The notes under the pieces: generated by a model
Told to the model about the DNA's origin: nothing
Seen by the model: the letters and a program-made list of their open reading frames with translations, nothing else
The model's database searches: none
Assembly: GCA_025937035.1 (NCBI GenBank)
Contig: JAICSG010000129.1
Coordinates: 1 to 8,695, forward strand
Source: Thermoanaerobaculia bacterium
GTDB taxonomy: Bacteria; Acidobacteriota; Thermoanaerobaculia; Multivoradales; UBA5704
DNA: 8,695 nt
Reading direction: 5' to 3'
Made by a program: the position numbers and the translations under genes
In this document: positions 5,758 to 8,695 of the stretch, one piece after another
Layout: each line of letters opens with the position of its first letter
Position numbering within the stretch: the first letter of the stretch is position 1

Positions 5758-5772
5758 CCCTCAGGGTGAGGG
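5758..5772. terminator. Small hairpin after the MetX-like gene
   Basis: CCCTCA and TGAGGG flank a GGG loop starting two bases after the stop codon. The stem can gain one G-T and one A-T pair outside. Only two Ts follow, so it is a weak candidate terminator or 3' stabiliser. It falls in the 75-bp gap before the DoxX gene, where TATCCT (5792-5797) is a weak -10 candidate without a clear -35. Confidence 0.3.
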
Positions 5773-5831
5773 TTCGGCACGCGATTTGCTGTATCCTCGT
5801 CTGGCCGTCCCCGACCTGACAGGAGGACTCT

Positions 5832-6239
5832 ATGCCATTTCTGGAACGATTCACGGAAGCGCTCTACGCCCTGTTCCGCATCATCTTCGGCCTGATGTTC
5901 TTCTCCCACGGGGGCCAGAAGCTGTTCGGCTGGTTCGGCGGGCAGAAGGTCCCCGGCGGGCTGCCGGTCGTGGCCGGATGGATCGAGCTGGTGACCGGGC
6001 TGCTGATCCTGATCGGCCTGTTCGCCGGCGTGGCGGCGTTCATCGCCAGCGGCGAGATGGCGGTCGCGTATTTCATGGTCCACGCCCCCCATCACTGGTG
6101 GCCGGTGGTGAACAAAGGTGAAGCCGCGGTGCTGTACTGCTTCGCGTTCCTCTACATCGCGGCCCGGGGCTCGGGGATCTGGAGCGTCGACGCGCTGCGG
6201 ACGCGGCCTGTGGCAACCCGGCCACCGGCGGCCCGCTGA
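5832..6239 (+). CDS. DoxX family membrane protein
   Basis: A 135-residue integral membrane protein with four predicted helices (about 12-28, 46-65, 66-85 and 98-113). SHGGQKLFGWFGG (25-37) is the signature of the DoxX family (PF07681), and GEAAVLYCFAFLYIAARGSGIWSVD (96-120) is its conserved last helix and tail. Family members include a thiosulfate:quinone oxidoreductase subunit in archaea and membrane proteins tied to redox or oxidative-stress complexes in mycobacteria. Most bacterial members, including this one, have no assigned reaction. A short basic, Pro-rich tail (122-135) is variable. The start is supported by AGGAGG (5821-5826) five bases before ATG 5832. It lies 75 bp after the MetX-like gene and is probably transcribed separately, though read-through is possible. 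Confidence 0.9.
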   Translation: MPFLERFTEALYALFRIIFGLMFFSHGGQKLFGWFGGQKVPGGLPVVAGWIELVTGLLILIGLFAGVAAFIASGEMAVAYFMVHAPHHWWPVVNKGEAAVLYCFAFLYIAARGSGIWSVDALRTRPVATRPPAAR

Positions 6240-6290
6240 CCCAGCAGCGCGTTCGGGGTGGAGGGCCCTTCCCTTGCGCTCCGATCGCGC

Positions 6291-6296
6291 TATACT
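6291..6296 (+). promoter_or_regulatory. Possible -10 element for the 80-residue / membrane protein unit
   Basis: TATACT is a good -10 match, 64 bases before the ATG at 6361, and it falls in a 121-bp gap after DoxX. The nearest -35-like sequence, TTGCGC (6274-6279), is only 11 bases away, which is too close, so the -35 is unclear. Confidence 0.4.
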
Positions 6297-6360
6297 GGAC
6301 CTCGCTTCCGGGAATTCGATCAACCTCTGAGCTTTCAACAGTTACGGAGGAGCTCGCTCG

Positions 6361-6603
6361 ATGGGCCATGACACGTCCTTCTCGCGGCAGCTCGCGGCGC
6401 GGCTGGCGCCGTACATCGGAGATTTCAACGCCCAGATGTGGATCAAGTCGGTGGCCCGCCGCGAGCTCGGGCTGGCTCCCGAGGATCTGACGGTCAAGCA
6501 CCTCCCCCCTTTGATCGACGGCCTGCGCCCCTTTCTCCAGACGCTGATGGGCCGGTCGACGGCCGACAACCTTTTGCAGCAGATCGGACGCGAGGTCCAT
6601 TGA
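6361..6603 (+). CDS. Small conserved-looking protein, 80 residues, function unknown
   Basis: I do not recognise a named family with confidence. The protein is soluble, with no signal or membrane segment, and looks all-helical: an N-terminal helix (5-19, FSRQLAARLAPYI), a middle helix (22-36, FNAQMWIKSVARREL), then LAPEDLTVKHLPPLIDGLRPFLQTLMG (38-64) and a final helix (66-78). The PEDLT...LPPLIDGLRPFLQTLMG pattern recalls small uncharacterised proteins of soil bacteria and delta-proteobacteria; this is memory, not a search. GGAGGAG (6346-6352) lies eight bases before ATG 6361, the only reasonable start. Its TGA is one base from the next gene's ATG, so the two are very likely co-translated. It may be a regulatory or binding partner of that membrane protein; this is inference from gene order only. 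Confidence 0.75.
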   Translation: MGHDTSFSRQLAARLAPYIGDFNAQMWIKSVARRELGLAPEDLTVKHLPPLIDGLRPFLQTLMGRSTADNLLQQIGREVH

Positions 6604-6604
6604 A

Positions 6605-7438
6605 ATGCGATTCCGTTTCCTGGCGGCCTTCCCTCTCCTCTATGCGCTGATCTTCCTCGCCATCGCCTGGTCGCTCCAGGGCGGCGAGATGCTGGCTCCG
6701 TTCACCTTCTGGCAGCGGATCCTGGTGCGCGTCCTGGCCGTGGCGGGGTGCTTGGCGGCCGTCTCCTGCTTCGAGCGGGGGGATCACCTGCGGAGCGCCT
6801 GGCTCTGGCTCGGCGCGGGGACGATCGTGATCCTGATCCGCGATCTGCTGCGGCTGTCCCCTGGCTTCGCTCCGCAGGGAGCCGATCCACAAGCGCAGCT
6901 CGTGGTGACCGCGCTGGGAATCCTTTCCAATCTCGCCCTCCTCGGCGGCGTCTGGATGCTGGCCCGGTCGTGGAAGATGGCGGCCATCGTGCTGCCCGGA
7001 GGCCGCTCGGGCTTCGGGGTCGTGGCGGTGTTCACCGCCGTGCTCGCGCTGACCGTGGCCGGGCCCGGGGCCTATATCCATCTCCAGGAGGTCGCGAGGG
7101 GCGACTGGAGCTCGCTGGTGCTGGTGGTCTCGGCGATCGTGGACATCATCACCCTCTGCCTGATCACCCCTCTGCTGCTGACCGCGATCTCGCTGCGCGG
7201 CGGCCTCTTCGCCTGGCCCTGGGGCCTCGTCACGGCGAGCCAGCTCGCCTGGCTCCTCTACGATATCGCGGCCGGCCTCCGGCCCGGCCTGCTGCCCACC
7301 GGCCTGCCTCTCCCGGAGGTCTTCCGCGGCCTCGCCGAGAATTATCTGTTCGCGGCCGGCATGGCTCAGTATTTCGTGATCGATCAGGTCCGGCAGGCGG
7401 CGCGCGCGCCGGTGCTGCGCCCCGCGGCTGAAGGCTAG
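6605..7438 (+). CDS. Multi-pass membrane protein, 277 residues, function unknown
   Basis: I do not recognise a family. The protein has seven or eight hydrophobic segments: about 5-25, 38-56, 63-83, 99-120, 136-158, 169-195, 200-223 and a weaker one at 245-260. Most loops are short, and the longest (84-98 and 224-244) are Pro/Gly-rich. It lacks visible kinase, cyclase, ATPase or protease motifs and any obvious metal-binding cluster. The architecture resembles a stand-alone 7-TM sensor or scaffold without an output domain. Translation probably depends on the preceding 80-residue gene: the start codon is one base after that gene's stop, and only a weak GAGGT at 6591-6595 lies upstream. The stop is five bases from the convergent DinB-like gene. 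Function cannot be inferred beyond membrane location and a probable partnership with the small protein. Confidence 0.8.
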   Translation: MRFRFLAAFPLLYALIFLAIAWSLQGGEMLAPFTFWQRILVRVLAVAGCLAAVSCFERGDHLRSAWLWLGAGTIVILIRDLLRLSPGFAPQGADPQAQLVVTALGILSNLALLGGVWMLARSWKMAAIVLPGGRSGFGVVAVFTAVLALTVAGPGAYIHLQEVARGDWSSLVLVVSAIVDIITLCLITPLLLTAISLRGGLFAWPWGLVTASQLAWLLYDIAAGLRPGLLPTGLPLPEVFRGLAENYLFAAGMAQYFVIDQVRQAARAPVLRPAAEG

Positions 7439-7443
7439 GCTTT

Positions 7444-7929
7444 TCAGTCAAACTCAAGCCGTGCCGCCGCCTGCTCCGGCCCCACCCGCCCCGCCTGGAT
7501 CTCCGCCTTGAAGTAGTTCTCCCCCTTGACCGGCGAGCCGGCGAGGCGGCGGAGCATGGCGATCTGGCCGATGTGGGTGAGCGCGTCGGCGACCGGACCC
7601 TGGAACAGCTTCTCGACCGTGAAGCCGAGCGGCACGTCAGCGGCCAGGGCCTCGTCGAACCGGCGCAGCCCTTCGAAGAAACGCGCGACCTCGCTCTCCC
7701 AGGAGCCCGGCGTGGCGTCGCGCCAGACGTGCCGCCCATCGCAGAGGGCCACCGCCCAGTCGAACAGGTCGCCGACATGGGCCAGGATCTCGATCGGCGT
7801 GCGGCTCGATTCGCCGGCGCGGAAGGTGGCGAATTCCGGAGGCGCTCCGCGCAGGGTCTTGCCGCCGCGGTAGGCGAGCGTGGCGACGGTGTGGCGCAGG
7901 AGCTGGCGGGCGGGGTCGGACGAGCTCAT
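7444..7929 (-). CDS. DinB-like four-helix bundle protein
   Basis: A 161-residue protein that fits the DinB / DUF1569-like superfamily of small four-helix-bundle, usually metal-binding proteins. Members include DNA-damage-induced proteins and mycothiol- or bacillithiol-dependent enzymes. PIEILAHVGDLFDWA (45-59) holds His51, and ADALTHIGQIAMLRRLAG (114-131) holds His119, two of the usual three metal ligands. The residue four before His119, where many relatives have the third His, is Asp115, so metal binding may use Asp or be lost. ATG 7929 has AGGAGG (7934-7939 on this strand) four bases upstream. It lies 37 bp after the oxidoreductase gene on the same strand and is likely in its operon. No specific reaction can be assigned. 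Confidence 0.8.
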   Translation of the reverse strand: MSSSDPARQLLRHTVATLAYRGGKTLRGAPPEFATFRAGESSRTPIEILAHVGDLFDWAVALCDGRHVWRDATPGSWESEVARFFEGLRRFDEALAADVPLGFTVEKLFQGPVADALTHIGQIAMLRRLAGSPVKGENYFKAEIQAGRVGPEQAAARLEFD

Positions 7930-7966
7930 GGGGCCTCCTGGGTCTCCGTTCCGGCGGGTTCGCGGC

Positions 7967-8695
7967 TCAGGGGATCAGCAGCACCTTCCCGGAGCTCTGA
8001 CGGCTCTCCAGGAAGGCGTGCGCGGCGGCCCCTTCGGCGAGCGGGAAACGCGCGGCGACGTGGATCTTCAGGGCACCGTCCAGAATCCAGCCGAACAGCT
8101 CGGCGGCCCGGCTCCGGCGGTCCCCGGCGGTGCGCAGGACGTTCCAGAGATCGCCGCCGGTAAGGCTCTTCGAGGTGTCCATCAGCATGCGAGGATCGAC
8201 GAGCGGCGGCTCCCCTCCGGCCATGCCGTAGAAGACCACGTGGCCTCCCGTGCGCACCGCCTCGAAGCTGCGCGGGAGCGTGCTCCCGACCGAGTCGTAG
8301 GCCACGTCCACGCCGCCGGGAGCGAGCGCGTGGGCCGCGGCGACCCAGTCCTCGTCCGCGAGGGCCACCGCGTCCGCTCCCGCGTCGAGCACGGCGTGAG
8401 CCTTGGCGGCGCTCGACGTCAGCCCCAGGACCCGGACGCCGAGCGCCTTGGCGATCTGGACCAGCAGCAGGCCGACCCCGCCGGCCGCGGCGTGGACGAG
8501 CGCCGACTCCCCCGGTTGCAATCGGTGACTGTCGCGGGTCAGGTACCGCGCCGTGAGCCCCTGGAGCAGGCTGGCGGCGGCCATCTCGGCGGAGATGCCG
8601 TCCGGCAAGGGGATCAGCTTGTCGAACGGCACCGAGACCTTCTCGGCATTGGCGTAGGGGCTGTCCGCGAAACCCACGCGGTCTCCGATCTTGAA
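7967..8695 (-). CDS. Quinone oxidoreductase-like MDR enzyme, N-terminus beyond the window
   Basis: A zinc-independent medium-chain dehydrogenase/reductase of the quinone oxidoreductase (Qor) type, which reduces quinones or enones with NADPH in the cytoplasm. The visible 242 residues are the C-terminal three-quarters or so; Escherichia coli Qor has 327. The reading frame is open to the edge and begins FKIGDRVGFADSPYA, the end of the GroES-like domain, so the true start lies upstream and an internal GTG at 8677 is not it. HAAAGGVGLLLVQIAKALGVRVLGLTSS (68-95 of the visible part) is the nucleotide-binding Rossmann fold with the AAxGGVG motif. GVDVAYDSVG (128-137) and GHVVFYGMAGG (151-161) are further family blocks, and SSGKVLLIP is the typical C-terminus. 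No catalytic-zinc cysteines are visible in this portion. It would be the first gene of a short operon with the DinB-like gene 37 bp downstream. Confidence 0.9.
   Translation of the reverse strand, partial: FKIGDRVGFADSPYANAEKVSVPFDKLIPLPDGISAEMAAASLLQGLTARYLTRDSHRLQPGESALVHAAAGGVGLLLVQIAKALGVRVLGLTSSAAKAHAVLDAGADAVALADEDWVAAAHALAPGGVDVAYDSVGSTLPRSFEAVRTGGHVVFYGMAGGEPPLVDPRMLMDTSKSLTGGDLWNVLRTAGDRRSRAAELFGWILDGALKIHVAARFPLAEGAAAHAFLESRQSSGKVLLIP

Noticed and set aside
4581..6338. 585-residue antisense frame across the MetX-like and DoxX genes
   Set aside because: Shadow frame spanning two well-supported genes; His/Gln/Arg-rich with no domain.
8675..8677. GTG as the start of the oxidoreductase
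   Set aside because: The frame continues upstream to the window edge with FKIGDR, a normal part of the MDR N-terminal domain, so the gene is cut by the window and does not start here.

Overview
The window is GC-rich bacterial chromosomal DNA (about two-thirds G+C by eye; not computed). It holds ten protein-coding genes, two of them cut by the window edges. Strong Shine-Dalgarno sites of the GGAGGAG type, exported proteins with Sec-type signals, and a HtpX / DoxX / MetX-like / cyclophilin repertoire point to a Gram-negative-type bacterium. A soil or sediment lineage such as Acidobacteriota is my best guess, but nothing here fixes the phylum. I see no tRNA, rRNA, CRISPR array, transposase or integrase.

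Layout. (1) 1-464, minus: N-terminal part of a secreted phosphoesterase (phospholipase C / acid phosphatase type). (2) 465-598: divergent control region with a 9-bp hairpin. (3) 599-1846, plus: 12-TM MFS exporter of the EntS-like type, apparently leaderless. (4) 1850-2947, minus: secreted tail-fibre-like protein with eight 17-residue YadA/Hia-type head repeats, a peptidase S74 (endosialidase chaperone) domain and a C-terminal coiled coil. (5) 2948-3167: divergent control region with a GC palindrome next to the Shine-Dalgarno site of each flanking gene. (6) 3168-4046, plus: membrane metalloprotease HtpX. (7) 4114-5756, plus: two-gene operon of an exported cyclophilin and an exported MetX-like alpha/beta hydrolase, overlapping by ATGA and preceded by an 11-bp inverted repeat. 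(8) 5832-6239, plus: DoxX-family membrane protein. (9) 6361-7438, plus: two-gene unit of an unrecognised 80-residue protein and an unrecognised 7-8 TM protein, one base apart. (10) 7444-8695, minus: a quinone-oxidoreductase-type MDR enzyme (N-terminus off the window) followed by a DinB-like four-helix protein.

Together the set leans toward the cell envelope: surface or exported proteins (phosphoesterase, S74 fibre, cyclophilin, MetX-like hydrolase), membrane quality control (HtpX) and membrane proteins (MFS, DoxX, the 277-residue protein). No single pathway links them. The most unusual non-coding signal is a repeated arrangement in which a GC-rich perfect or near-perfect palindrome sits 3-9 nt upstream of the Shine-Dalgarno site of three separate genes. 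A second is a large inverted repeat overlapping the predicted promoter of the cyclophilin operon. No complete novel defence or biosynthetic system is evident. The 80-residue protein / membrane protein pair is the best candidate for an undescribed functional unit.
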